From contig CAXFZM010000186.1 of the NCBI GenBank assembly GCA_964007475.1, forward strand, positions 124,001 through 188,000: 64,000 bases of DNA. The letters are read 5' to 3'. The notes beneath the pieces were generated by a model. It saw only the letters and a list, made by a program, of their open reading frames with translations, made no database searches and was not told the origin of the DNA. Source of the DNA: Hybos culiciformis. Its lineage: Eukaryota; Arthropoda; Insecta; Diptera; Hybotidae. The position numbers and the translations under genes are program-made. How positions within the stretch are numbered: position 1 is the first letter of the stretch; every line of letters begins with the position of its first letter. This document shows, in pieces, positions 36,509 to 47,136 of the stretch.

Positions 36509-38806
36509 TTTTCAAATTTCACTACTATTTTTGTTGTATTTATTTTTAATTCTTTTAAAAAAGGCAACCAAAATTTTTAATTAAGTAATGAAGACAAAAA
36601 TTAAATTAACTGTAACTTTAAAAAGCTTGTAAGAAAAAATAAATCCTAAATCTTTCGAACATTTCATATTTCCCTAATGAGTTCTATAAATGTATGATAA
36701 AGAATTTTATTGAGGGACATTATTTTTTCTTCGAACAAAAACAAAAGTGTATAGAGAATTTATTTTAGTTCAAACAAATTTTACACCAGAAAATGATTGT
36801 TGCAGTTTTGAGCTAAATATTTAAAACTGAAGCAAACAAAATCTAATATTTTGTGCAGTCTCATTTAACGAAATGTAGGGGTATTTTGATACTGACTCGA
36901 TGATGAGTGATAATACAATTTTTAAATTACTTATCATTCAAAATTGTAAAGCGCTAAATTCAAATAACTTGTACTCAATGAGTTTTGCTATTATTGTTAA
37001 AATAATTACTCATTAAGAAGTGAGTTTTTGAATCACTCGAGGAATTTTTTCAACTCTGAAAAAAATACCCGAGAATTTTTATCCGTGCGTAATCTTAATT
37101 TTTCAGCGAATTGTCTTAAGCTATAGCTTTTGATTTTTTATTACATTTTGGTACGTATATTTACTACAAATTTATGGAGTTGAAGTTTCTAAGAAATGTA
37201 TTCGACCTAAAAATTTTCGTGTTTGTTTGAATTACGTACGTCAATTTTTCCCGAAATCGTTTTGCTAAAATTATTTAAAATATTTATTAGAGAACAGAAA
37301 TGTTGTATTATAGATAGCAACAAAAACGCGTTTTTTGCAAAAATTGGTTTTTTATTCTTGAAAGGGATAGAAAGTGGTATTAGAAATTATGTTTGTTCAC
37401 CAAGTTTGCCGCCATTTTGGTTTTTTGAAGTTTTACCGTTACTTTTTCGTTACTTTGAAATTAAGCATTTTTGAGTATGAAAACTTCGTAATAGCCTTTC
37501 ATGATGTTCTAGATTTTGATTTAGGAGTAGTTGACCTTCATTTTTTTAGAAAGTTTTCCTTCCTGAAAATATTGTATAGATGGGGTTTTAACCTATTTTG
37601 TATATTAAACTAAAATTACTCCACCTTGTGGGCAACTTTTGTACTACAGAAATGAAAAAAAAAGACCGTTTCAAGACCTTTCCAACAAAAAAAAAATTTA
37701 AGAATCGAATAATAAATAAAAGAGGTATGCCAAATTAAGAAAATCACAAAAAAAAAAATCCGTTATTATTCAAGAACTCAATTTTAAAGAACGAATCCAT
37801 AACAAAAATTCCTGAAAAACCAAAATGTATGAGGACTTGTTTTTAGGAAATGTTTGTTGGAACGTGAATGAACGGATAAAACGCTTGAATAATTTAAAAC
37901 AATTATCCACTACTAAAAAAAGTAAAAGCGACTCAAAACAACTCGTGAGTGAGATTTTGAATGATTCGGAGACAGAGCTGGACTGGCCTAGGAAGCTAGA
38001 GGGAGTTTCCTGGTGGGAGGTACTAAAATCCGTTGTCTAAAATTATAATGTTTTCTTTTAATTTTTTTTTTAAGCGTGAGAAAAATTTTTTACAAAGAAA
38101 ATTTGAATTTCCCGGTCCTAAATTGATTCCCAGTCCAGCCGTGTTCGGAGATACTCGATTTTATATGCCTTTCAGAAATTATTGTAAAATCAGATAGGAA
38201 TAAATAATGAAAAAACAATTTACAATTGCAAAAAGTTTAGGTTATAAGTTTGGAAAAGAAAATTAGGAAGAAAATGAAATTGATGTGGAAGAAACGTTAA
38301 AAAAAAGAATTTCGAAGCTTATATGATAATGTTTATGAATGGAAGGAGAGTCTGTTTAAAACAGTTGTCGAAAATATATACAGTAAAAACAACACCAAAA
38401 CTGAGCAAAAATCGAACCAAAAAACTTCAAAACTGGTTTTATATAAAATGCCGCCAATCCGAAAGTACTAGACCGATTTGACCCACGAAAGCAGCTTTCG
38501 AAAGGTATAAATATGTGCTTTTTGACTGCGAAGTTTGAAAAATATCGTAAGATCATAGAGTACAACTTTTTTGAAAATGGCTAAAAATGGTAATTTTTTT
38601 GTATGGGGAAATCCTAAGAAGTGAATTATCTCCTAAAACATTAAAAAATTTCAACCTGCGAAAGCGGCTTTTTAAAGTGGTCTGAAAGACCTATTCAAAA
38701 AATAGAGTGTCTAAAACGGGAGTACATTCAAATGAAAAAACCCATTTTTTGTTTTTTCAGTGTTTTTAGGGTTTGTCTATGGGTTAAACTGGCAACACCG
38801 AGTGAC
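36509..38806. other. Intergenic stretch up to the provirus
   Basis: AT-rich, without a supportable gene. Short open frames (for example 37825-38040, 71 aa, basic with Trp-rich end) have no recognisable family. The segment 38400-38800 has a lower A/T run content and may be a piece of an unrecognised repeat. The provirus begins at 38807 directly after GAGTGAC. Confidence 0.35.
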
Positions 38807-40327
38807 TGTTATGATTAATTTTAAGGTTGATTACGGGGGGTGTACATAAATACAAAGATTCTGAGCTCAAGATGAACTCATGAAGATTTTTATCATATCT
38901 TATGATAAAAGAGAAATTGGTGAAAGTAGCGGCAATAGAAAGTGCTCTACTTTCAACTATGAATCTGGTGTTGAGTCCACTGTCTAAGGACATCCTGTTC
39001 AAAGGCTGGGTCTAAGCTCGTCGGTGGGTGGGTAAGGACAGTGAACACCAGAGGGTTCATAACATAGTTTATAGGATGTCTCTGATAAAAGGTTTAAAAT
39101 TGAGATAATAGCAAAAAAAGAAAAAAAAGGAAACCCCGACCAAAAATAAAAATAAACATTTTAAAATTAAATGACTATGTTGTCATTCTTCAGCTTATGG
39201 CTATGGCCATCTTGAGCTGGACCTTACTTCAGCATTTCAATGTACCTGTTAGGACCTGTGGATGTGAATTTAGTGTAAAGACATTTTCTTTTATTCTGTT
39301 TACATTAAATTTATTAAAAAGTTAAAAAAATTTATAAGCTTAAATAAAACTTAATTACAGCAGTTTGGAATTGTTCTTCATTTACAATGGTTGAAAAATA
39401 TTTCTGTTTGTAATCTTGTATTATAGGATTTTTATTTTACTATTTCCTATTTCATATATCATTTATTAAATATTAGTTTCATCTAAAAAATTTTTATTTG
39501 TAATGATTTAAAGTTTTAATTTACTTTATCATATATATATAAACATTTTCTTTTGAAAAAATTTTTTTTTTTTTTATAGTATTTTTACTATTTTTTTTAC
39601 TATTTGCCTACTTTTGAGGACTTAATTCTGTTTGTTTTTGTTGCCGACAGGCGTCTTCACCCCAATGTTATGGTATGTGGTGGCGCTTTTTAGGTCTGTT
39701 TTCTCCTAGTGGTGGCTTTAAAAACCTTGTCGGTGGGTAAAAAAAAATTTCTTGCTTTTTGCTTTATGATTGTAGAATTTTTTTTAACATGCCGTTGTGG
39801 TTTTTTTTTTTTTTGTTTTTATTTTTTTTTTGAAAATATAAGAAAATAGAATAAAAAATTAGTTTTGTTATTTATAGATAATAAAATTAGTAAGAAGTTT
39901 ATATTGATACAAGTGTCAACCATCCAATAAAAAAATCTTTCTTCAGTCGGTTATAAATTTTGTTCGGCGGCTCGCTGATGATTTTTGTGTTGGGTGGTAA
40001 CATTAAGTTCGATATTGATACGTATTACTTTTTTATACGTGTTAAAACTAAAAAGTGTTTTTTTTTTTATTCGGTGTAAAAAATTTTGTGTTAAAAAAAA
40101 ATTTTGTTTTTTTATTTAATTATTAAAAAATTTTTAAAAAGTTTTCGTATATTTTTTTTTTATTTTTAAATATCTCGGTTAAAAGGTGAAATAGGTAAGT
40201 TTTTTTTGTCTATGAAAAATTTCCTTTTATAAATTTCCTTTTTTTTTTTTTCTTGAATAAAAATTTTTTTTGGGTTGGTTCTTTTTTTTTCTAAAATTAT
40301 ATTTTAAAAAATTTTTCTTTTCAGATT

Positions 40328-40868
40328 ATGAATCGTTGGGATTTTCCAATTGTCGTTCCTTATAGGATTTGTTGGCGCTGTGGCCAAAAAGGTCATCTGT
40401 GGCGTCAGTGTGATGCCCAGGTGGTCGACGATTTAAAGGACACTCGTGACGAGTGTTACGGTTGTGGGAGGAAGGTGCACAAGGGCACCTGCTCCTATAC
40501 TTATGTAAGTATATTTTTTTATTTTTTTTTTATATAATTTTTTTATATATATATATATATATTTTTTTTTTTTTTCAGTATCGCTCGTCCCTTTGGTGTC
40601 AAAGATGTGGGAGTAATCTCCATCTTATCACCGAATGTGACTTTTGTTGGCAGTGTGGGTTAGACCACAGAGATGGAGTTCATCGGGGACCTGAATGTGG
40701 TCAATGTCTTCGGCAGGGACATTATACCTGGACATGTCCTTGGATGTACGAGAATGAGTCTGCTGACTCAGGAGTTGAAGATCCAGGTAAGTTTTATTTT
40801 ATATATATTTATATGATATTTATTTTTTATTTTTTTTATTTTTGTTTTCAGTGATTAATGAAGAATAG
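40328..40868 (+). CDS. Spliced multi-zinc-knuckle protein encoded in the long repeat
   Basis: Predicted exons are 40328-40504, 40579-40786 and 40852-40868, with GTAAGT donors and T-rich CAG acceptors and both junctions in phase, giving 133 aa. A noncoding first exon probably ends at 40193 (GTAAGT) and joins at 40325. The protein is a string of zinc knuckles: CWRCGQKGHLWRQC, the variant CYGCGRKVHKGTC, CQRCGSNLHLITEC and CGQCLRQGHYTWTC, plus a CWQCG pair. Such domains bind single-stranded nucleic acid, as in retroviral nucleocapsid. It runs opposite to gag-pol-env. A regulatory or nucleocapsid-like role is inference; expression is unproven. Confidence 0.6.
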
Positions 40869-40884
40869 GAGGTGAATAAGAAAA

Positions 40885-40968
40885 GTGGATTAGGCCTATA
40901 GGGGACACCACTCTAAAAAAAACGCGCCTATTTCTCTACCTCATATAAGGTGGTGTGGAAAAGAGAAA
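40885..40968 (+). ncRNA. Structured RNA motif, copy 1 in unit A
   Basis: A GTGG...CCAC hairpin (40885-40911) is followed by a linker ending ACGCGCC. A second stem closes with TTTCTCT (40931-40937) pairing AGAGAAA (40962-40968) around ACCTCATATAAGGT, itself a small hairpin. A second copy lies 416 bp downstream. It lies in the predicted last exon, just after the zinc-knuckle stop codon. Confidence 0.55.
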
Positions 40969-41034
40969 GTTTCTTTTGGGTAAGTTTTTTTTTTAAAAAA
41001 TTAATAAAATTTCTTTTCTTTTCTTTTTTTTTAG

Positions 41035-41154
41035 TTTCCTTCAAGTTCCAAGATGTTAGAAAATTTTATGTGTGACTTTCCAGTCCATTTTAGATGTATT
41101 ACCAAAAACATTCCTTGCGGCTTGGAAGCAATGACGGCGTTCAGCTGTCATTTG
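41035..41154 (+). other. Predicted downstream exon with short ORF
   Basis: A T-rich acceptor (TTTTTTTTAG) precedes it and TTTG/GTAAGT follows it. A Met codon at 41053 opens a 34-codon Cys-containing frame up to the donor, but joining the next predicted acceptor (41516) meets a stop after three codons. It may be a noncoding exon or a short peptide. Confidence 0.3.
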
Positions 41155-41300
41155 GTAAGTATATTTTTTTTTGTTCATTTCTTTGGCTTGTGAAAGTCAT
41201 TAAAAATTTTTAAAATAATTAAAAAATAAAAATTTTAAAAAAATTTGGAAAGAAAAAAAAGGTAATTTATAGAAAAATTTTAAATTGTAAAAAAAAAAAA

Positions 41301-41388
41301 GTGGATTATGCCTCTTGGGGATACCACTATAAAAAAAACGCGCCGAGCTCCCTACCTCATATAAGGTGGTGTGGAAACGGGAGCATGG
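41301..41388 (+). ncRNA. Structured RNA motif, copy 2 in unit A
   Basis: Same layout as copy 1: GTGG...CCAC hairpin (41301-41327), ACGCGCC linker, then a stem now formed by GCTCCC (41347-41352) and GGGAGC (41379-41384) around the identical ACCTCATATAAGGT and GGTGTGGAAA core. The stem sequence differs from copy 1 on both sides, keeping the pairing. A further perfect 9-bp hairpin follows at 41402-41426. Confidence 0.55.
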
Positions 41389-41535
41389 CAATATAAAAAT
41401 TTGAAGTCTCTGTGGTGGAGACTTCATCTTTTTCTTCGATTTTTTTGTACATCTGATATTATTAAATAAGAAAAATAAAATAAATTTTAAAAATTTTTTA
41501 AAAAAAGAATTTCAGAAACAACTGTAATTTAGTAA

Positions 41536-41851
41536 GTGGTTCTCCGCTTCCGTCCAAGAAAGGTAAAAAAGGCAACTCGAAAAATCCCAGAAGATAAATT
41601 AACAGAAATAAGAAATCATATTGAAAATTTTCCCTGCATTGATCCAGTACAGTACAAATATATTCATTCCTGATCGTTATTGTAAAAATAAAAATAAAAA
41701 ATTTATAATGATTTTACCTAAAATAAATAATGCCCCAGCTTGTGCTGGAATTTCGAAAGAAAAGAAAAAAGATCTTCAGTCGATGTTGCAATGGATGCCC
41801 ATTGAAGACGTCGAGTTTTATAACGTACTATTAAAAATAAATAATGAATAA
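41536..41851 (+). pseudogene. Relic of an insect transposon-type ORF in the long repeat
   Basis: Two fragments in different frames: 41536-41673 (contains LTEIRNHIENFP) and 41708-41851 (contains ISKEKKKDLQSM and EDVEFYNVLL). Both resemble, from memory, pieces of a widespread family of insect transposase-like proteins, where an IR.HI...P motif and a downstream ISK.K..DL...FY..L motif occur in this order. Most of the gene between them is missing. The matching copy in unit B is at 60865-61180. Assignment is tentative. Confidence 0.3.
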
Positions 41852-42970
41852 TTTGATAAATAATATTCATGGTTGTGAAAACTATAATAATTTTCATTTG
41901 AATAGTATTCATCTGATTTTTTTTTTTTTTTTAAAATCATAATAATAATTAATTGTGAGACAATGTTAAGCTTTTCGTCTTTTTAAAAAAAAATTTAGTT
42001 CACATTTTTTTTATTTTTGAATATACATAGGTAGGTATTAAATTTTTGAAATCATTATTTAAAAAAGAAAATAATTGAAAAACATTGGAAGTCTTTTTTT
42101 CATTAAAATTTAGAAGTATTTGCTTTTAAATCACTTTACATTAATTTGCATAGTATTGAAAACAGTGCATTAAGAAGAGTTATTGCATGTTGTTAAATCG
42201 CTTCTTGGTATCATTATGAAATTTTTAAAGTTATCTAAGGCATAATATTTTACTGTAAAATTATTGAGAGACAACATTAAACAAATAAAAAACAGGAAAA
42301 TTTTATTGGAATATTATAAATTATAAAATGAGTGTAAGTACAAACGAAAAAATTAAGAGAAAGAAATATATTACTATTAATTACAAAAGCGAAAAAATAT
42401 TTCATAAAAAGAAAATTCAACACATCATCTGAGCTATTATTTAAAAAAAAATAATAATATTTTGTTGTTTTTTTTTTTGTTGTTTCAATTCATTTATCTA
42501 TTTTTTTTATTTAATAAATAGTTTTTTTTTTTTATAAATTATAGCATTTTTGTTCTATCTTTATGGCTTTAATTGATATGTTTTAAAATAATTCTGTATG
42601 TTCCCATTTGTCCTATATAAAAAAACTTGTTCAATCTCCACTTTTTGCTACTTTTTGAAACTAAAAGTGAGTATTTGTATGAAATATTGTTCAATGTCCA
42701 TTTTGGTATTTTTTTTTCGTTAATTTTTTAAAAATATATTTTCAATTGTTTTTTCATTTTTTTTAATTAGAATTAGTTAAAGTTTATTCTAAAAATAATA
42801 AAGAACGTTTAATATGCATTTAAACTGAGTCAATTTTATGATAAAGACAAAAAACCCTCTCCTGTAAAATTTAGTTTTTGTGACATTGAACAAATAGGAA
42901 CTCCACCGACGATTTGTTATTTGTTTTGCTTTCTTAAAATTTATTACTTTTTTATGACCGTACAAACAGA
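41852..42970. other. Noncoding interior of unit A
   Basis: AT-rich with long T and A runs; no ORF or RNA gene seen. The corresponding part of unit B (61181-62300) is almost identical. Confidence 0.5.
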
Positions 42971-43591
42971 CTAAAAAGCTCCACCACATACCATAACATT
43001 GGGGTGAAGACGCCTGTCGGCAACAAAAACAAACAGAATTAAGTCCTCAAAAGTAGGCAAATAGTAAAAAAAATAGGAAAAATACTATAAAAAAAAAAAA
43101 AAAATTTTTCAAAAGAAAATGTTTATATATATATGATAAAGTAAATTAAAACTTTAAATCATTACAAGTAAAAATTTTTTAGATGAAACTAATATTTAAT
43201 AAATGATATATGAAATAGGAAATAGTAAAATAAAAATCCTATAATACAAGATTACAAACAGAAATATTTTTCAACCATTGTAAATGAAGAACAATTCCAA
43301 ACTGCTGTAATTAAGTTTTATTTAAGCTTATAAATTTTTTTAACTTTTTAATAAATTTAATGTAAACAGAATAAAAGAAAATGTCTTTACACTAAATTCA
43401 CATCCACAGGTCCTAACAGGTACATTGAAATGCTGAAGTAAGGTCCAGCTCAAGATGGCCATAGCCATAAGCTGAAGAATGACAACATAGTCATTTAATT
43501 TTAAAATGTTTATTTTTATTTTTGGTCGGGGTTTCCTTTTTTTTCTTTTTTTGCTATTATCTCAATTTTAAACCTTTTATCAGAGACATCC

Positions 43592-43626
43592 TATAAACTA
43601 TGTTATGAACCCTCTGGTGTTCACTG
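43592..43626 (+). promoter_or_regulatory. Putative outward promoter in arm L2
   Basis: TATAAA (43592-43597) lies 29 bases before TTCACTG, an initiator-like sequence at 43620. Transcription from there would give about 237 nt before the end of the repeat and then the tRNA-Lys primer site, sensible for an R-U5 segment. The same sequence occurs in all four arms. Placement is by motif only. Confidence 0.3.
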
Positions 43627-43860
43627 TCCTTACCCACCCACCGACGAGCTTAGACCCAGCCTTTGAACAGGATGTCCTTAGACAGTGGACTCAACACCAG
43701 ATTCATAGTTGAAAGTAGAGCACTTTCTATTGCCGCTACTTTCACCAATTTCTCTTTTATCATAAGATATGATAAAAATCTTCATGAGTTCATCTTGAGC
43801 TCAGAATCTTTGTATTTATGTACACCCCCCGTAATCAACCTTAAAATTAATCATAACAAA

Positions 43861-43881
43861 TGGCGCCCAACGTGGGGCTCG
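43861..43881 (+). other. Primer binding site for tRNA-Lys, plus strand
   Basis: Two bases after the repeat end, 21 consecutive bases starting TGGCGCCCAACGTGG are complementary to the 3' end of insect tRNA-Lys(CUU), as recalled. It is oriented for a plus-strand retroviral RNA, opposite to gag-pol-env. The same site follows unit B at 63191-63211. Confidence 0.75.
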
Positions 43882-45009
43882 TAGATGCAGGAATTTGATG
43901 GAAGCTGGACATCACCTGGAGGTGATGGTAAGTATTTTTTTTTTTTTATATTTTTTCCGGTCTCGGTCTTTAGGGATGGGGGATTTAAAGACTTGATTTG
44001 GGAAGCCCGTGGGAGAAAAGGTGGCGGAAGGCCTCGCCCGAAGGTCCACGCCGATTTTTTTTTTCGTCCTTAAGACTTAGGTTTTTTTTTATAAAAAAAT
44101 TTTGTCAAAAAAAAATTTGTTTGACAGTTTCAAAGATATATAAAAGGATAAATATCACTGGATATTTATAAATGTGCAAATTTTAGTTTGTAATTTTATA
44201 AATATCTGGCTGGATATTTATAATCGTGCAATTTTTCTTTAAAAAATTTTATTTATTTTAGTACAAAATTTTTTTTTTATTTTTATTTTTTAGGTGCAAT
44301 GGCATCAGTTCCTGATCTTTCTTGTTTTAGGTAGCCATCTTAGGGGTCGAGGATAGCTGCATCTCCCACAATGGAAGTTTTAAGAAAATATATATATATT
44401 TAAGAATATTTATTAAAATTATTTATTTTATTTTTAAGAAATTTATTTTATTTTTAATTTATTTTTAGGAAATTTAATTTATTTTTAAGAAATTTAATTT
44501 CTCGCGAACGGTGTGCGTAAAAGTTTGAAATTAGGGTATTGGATTCGAAGCCAAAGGACTAAAATACAAAAAAAAAATTGTACTTGAAATAAACTAGAGA
44601 CAAAAAAATAATTTAATGAAACGACCGTTTTGCTCTAGAGTTGAAAATATACTTAATTTATTTTTATATGGTAAAATATTATTTATGATTTACAAAAAAA
44701 GTTTTTTAAGAGATTATTAATTGTACAAAATTTTAAAGAGAATTTTAATACAAAGGCAATTATAAAAATTGAGACAAAAATAAAAATTATTACTACGAAT
44801 ATTAATACAAATATAATAATAAAAATTATCAAGAAATGCAAACGAAATTGGACCCGAAATTTCCTGTACAGAAAAATTTTATATTTTGTATTCTTGGATA
44901 CAATTTCGTTTGCATAAAAAATTTTATCAGTGCTGAATTGCATATTACATTTTTTATGCGATTCAAATAAAATACGAAATACAAAGTAAAATTTTATGTG
45001 CAATATTTT
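43882..45009. other. Core edge behind the plus-strand primer site
   Basis: A Met codon at 43888 opens MQEFDGSWTSPGGDG and meets a GTAAGT donor at 43929, so 43859-43928 looks like a leader exon; a possible acceptor is the T-rich TTTTTTAG near 44293. The remainder is AT-rich with repeated AAGAAATTTAATTTATTTTT units (about 44430-44512). Perfect 15-bp inverted repeats ATGCAAACGAAATTG lie at 44836-44850 and 44901-44915. No long ORF. Confidence 0.4.
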
Positions 45010-45070
45010 ATTTGATTTGTGAGTTGAAATTGTTTTGTAACATCTAACAATTTCAACTCACAAATCAAAT
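45010..45070. repeat. Perfect 25-bp inverted repeat with 11-base loop
   Basis: 45010-45034 (beginning ATTTGATTTGTGAGTTG) is the exact reverse complement of 45046-45070. It would form a strong hairpin or cruciform in RNA or DNA from either strand. Confidence 0.9.
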
Positions 45071-45090
45071 TGTAACATGTAACAATTTTT

Positions 45091-45165
45091 AAGAAATTTA
45101 CTTTATTTTTAAGAAATTTACTTTATTTTTAAGAAATTTACTTTATTTTTAAGAAATTTAATTTA
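45091..45165. repeat. 20-bp tandem repeat
   Basis: AAGAAATTTACTTTATTTTT is repeated three times and then partially. The interval 45166-45540 after it is T-rich, with no gene seen. Confidence 0.85.
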
Positions 45166-45540
45166 TAAAACTCTTTTTTTTTGTTAAGTGTTTGTCTGTT
45201 TGTCTGTTAGTCTTGGGTTTTCTTTGGTCTTTTCTTTTTTTTTTTTTTTTGTTTTGAAGTGCTGGTTTTTTTTTTTTCTTTGTTGTTTTACCAAGTCTCT
45301 GGTGAAAAGTGGAGAAATTTTCTTGGACCACTTTCACCAATAAGGCTTGGTAAAAAAAAATTTTTATTATCAAAAAAAAATGTTTTTGTTCTTCCGCTGG
45401 CAAAAAAAAAAGGAAATTCTTTCAAAAAAATTTTTCGTGGTTGACTCTTGTATCATTTTCTTTCTTTTTTCTTTTTTTTTTTAGTAGGAAAAAAAATCTA
45501 ATTTTTTTTTTTTTTTAGTTAAGAATCCATTAGGATGGTT

Positions 45541-45936
45541 CGTCACTGGTCTGTTTTTCTCGGTTCCTAGCCATCCGGGTACCGCGCGCATTGGGTGGCT
45601 AGGGAACGACCTGTGACGTCCTTCCTCTGTATCGGTTCCTCTGACATACACCGGGATCAAGGCTGCTGATTGCTCAGAGCTCTTAGATCGAGGGGTATGG
45701 CATGAGAACCAGATGCAGCACCACAACGTAGTATGGGTTTCCAAAGGGAAACTCCATGTGGTGAATGGCATTGTCTTAGCTTTGGATTCTTGGATAGACC
45801 CAAGAATCCTCCACTAAGAGCGGGCTTTTGAGATTCACTAGAAGTGGCAGTTGTTTGGCTCACTTTCTAGTGAATACTCTGTTGGACTTGTTTCCATAGC
45901 TTAGTGGAATAACTCCACCAAGTTATGGAAAGCAAG
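45541..45936. ncRNA. Chain of six hairpins, candidate structured RNA
   Basis: Within ~400 bases of GC-richer sequence, six hairpins follow one another: 45541-45618 (outer CGTCAC/GTGACG, inner TAGCCA/TGGCTA), 45634-45710 (GGTTC...GAACC), 45719-45763 (CACCAC/GTGGTG), 45774-45819 (TCTTAG/CTAAGA plus a perfect 10-bp GGATTCTTGG/CCAAGAATCC), 45833-45875 (perfect 11-bp ATTCACTAGAA/TTCTAGTGAAT) and 45887-45936 (CTTG/CAAG, TTCCATA/TATGGAA, GTGG/CCAC). The strand cannot be told. It lies downstream of the minus-strand ORFs and inside the plus-strand leader region, so it could be a 3' element of the gag-env RNA or a leader element of the opposite RNA. Short open frames across it are not credible genes. 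Confidence 0.6.
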
Positions 45937-46520
45937 TGCCAACTCCTAAAGAAAAGGAAAAAAAAATTTAGTTAGTCATATTTACCTTTATGATTGTAGA
46001 ATTTTTTTTTAACATGAAATTGTTGTAAAAATGCATTTCTTTTTATATGTTTTAGAAATGAATTTTTACCACCACTTTCATCATAAAAAAAAATTCTCGT
46101 CAAAAAAAAATTCTTAATGTAGATCAGTATATTGTAAAATTTGCGTTTTTCTTTTTTTTTTCTATATTTTTTTATGTTCTTGACCTACCTATATTTCACA
46201 TAAAGAAAAAATTGGTTTTTTTTTTTTTGTTAAAATTACAATTTATTTTTATTCTTTCTAGGTATAAAAATTCTGATGCAATTTTTTTATTTTTTTCATC
46301 ATCTCTACTAGTTTTTTTTTTCTAATTCCTAATCTAATATAGATTCACCGCAACAAATTAGGTTCAATCTCATTCTTGTATGTAAAAGTATGGATTGAAT
46401 CTAAAACGGGTGTTCTTGTTATAAATTTAAAAGCTAATTTGTATTTTTGAAAAGTTATTTATTTTTTTTTTTTTTTTTTTTTTTAATTTTGGTGGGGCTC
46501 GAAGCCGCCCTGAGATAGTC
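45937..46520. other. Noncoding stretch after the minus-strand ORFs
   Basis: T- and A-rich. A 28-base segment starting TTATGATTGTAGAA (45988-46016) recurs inside each long repeat (39764-39791). No purine tract adjacent to a TG/CA terminus was found. Confidence 0.4.
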
Positions 46521-47009
46521 TCATGCTCTATTCTCTTCATAATACTTTCTTTTTGCGGAACTGGGTTGTTTTTCCGTTGTTCCTGGAAACGTTTTTATCG
46601 TATTGTTTCTTTTATCTATTATTCTAACAGCCCCCGTTTTATTACATCTTAACGTGATCTTTCCGTTTCTTGTTATCCTCACTCGAATCATTGAGATTGG
46701 GCCTTGAGTCATGAATCCATAGGCTGCTTTCTCTTTGGTTGGTCTTATTTCTACACCTTCAAATATTGCTTCTAGCATCGGTGTAGGATTTAAACCTTCT
46801 TCTATTGACACTCGTGGTATTACCTTTGGTTTAAGTGGGGCTAATTTTGGAGGTTCTGTTATTTTTGGAATTTTTGTTTCTCTTTCTACTGTTTTCTTCC
46901 AGAACTTTTCGATTTTCATTGGCTTTGGATTCTCATCTTTTGTGTACCATCGGATTTCTCCAGTACTTGTTTTGATATTGCCAATTAGCTTTGTATCTAG
47001 GTCAGACAT
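46521..47009 (-). CDS. Small basic ORF downstream of env (accessory protein candidate)
   Basis: The 162-aa protein begins MSDLDTKLIGNI, is rich in Lys, Arg and Pro (repeated KP/PK dipeptides in residues 50-75) and ends in a Lys/Arg-rich tail. No membrane segment, signal peptide or known motif is visible. It lies 127 bases after env on the same strand, where complex retroviruses and some insect errantiviruses carry extra genes. The frame is intact despite surrounding AT-rich noncoding sequence, which argues for selection. Its role is unknown; a nucleic-acid-binding or regulatory function would be a guess from charge only. Confidence 0.6.
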   Translation of the reverse strand: MSDLDTKLIGNIKTSTGEIRWYTKDENPKPMKIEKFWKKTVERETKIPKITEPPKLAPLKPKVIPRVSIEEGLNPTPMLEAIFEGVEIRPTKEKAAYGFMTQGPISMIRVRITRNGKITLRCNKTGAVRIIDKRNNTIKTFPGTTEKQPSSAKRKYYEENRA

Positions 47010-47136
47010 CTGAAAGATTGTTTATGTTAGATCTTTGAAAAACCATAACCTTTGTTCCCAAAGAAATTCTTTATTAGTGAAGAAAATAGAGACAGAGAGT
47101 TTATAGAAATAGAAACAGAATAGAATTAAAATATTG

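Larger units (their letters stand above)
38807..43858. repeat. Long terminal repeat unit A (5,052 bp) with inverted arms
   Basis: Arm L1 (38807-39692) and arm L2 (42971-43858) are near-identical inverted copies; the interior (39693-42970) carries plus-strand exons. The left flank is unrelated sequence (GCAACACCGAGTGAC), so this is the outer edge of the provirus. Compared with unit B it lacks two transposon insertions and keeps a 123-bp segment deleted in B. Confidence 0.9.

Noticed and set aside
32784..37087. CACGG-type termini as the ends of the hAT transposase element
   Set aside because: The inverted match is short, and the flanking 8-mers (ATAAAATA-like left, CGTAATCT right) do not match.
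37825..38040. A 71-aa ORF in the intergenic region
   Set aside because: Single short frame, no family, no splice context and no second copy; a chance frame is as likely.
40885..41388. A hammerhead, twister or HDV-type self-cleaving ribozyme in the repeated motif
   Set aside because: The conserved cores of these classes (for example CUGANGA...GAAA) are not present in the right arrangement.
38807..43858. Unit A as a cut-and-paste DNA transposon with long terminal inverted repeats
   Set aside because: Flanks show no target duplication, TG..CA ends are retroviral, primer sites abut the arms, and a second copy stands in direct orientation on the far side of gag-pol-env.
43663..43884. A 73-aa frame found in all four repeat arms
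   Set aside because: Four copies follow automatically from the four arms; it crosses the repeat end and primer site, overlaps the putative R-U5 leader and has no recognisable domain.
45481..45863. Two minus-strand frames of 96 and 68 aa
   Set aside because: They overlap each other in different frames across the six-hairpin region, and composition follows the hairpin sequence; no domain is visible.
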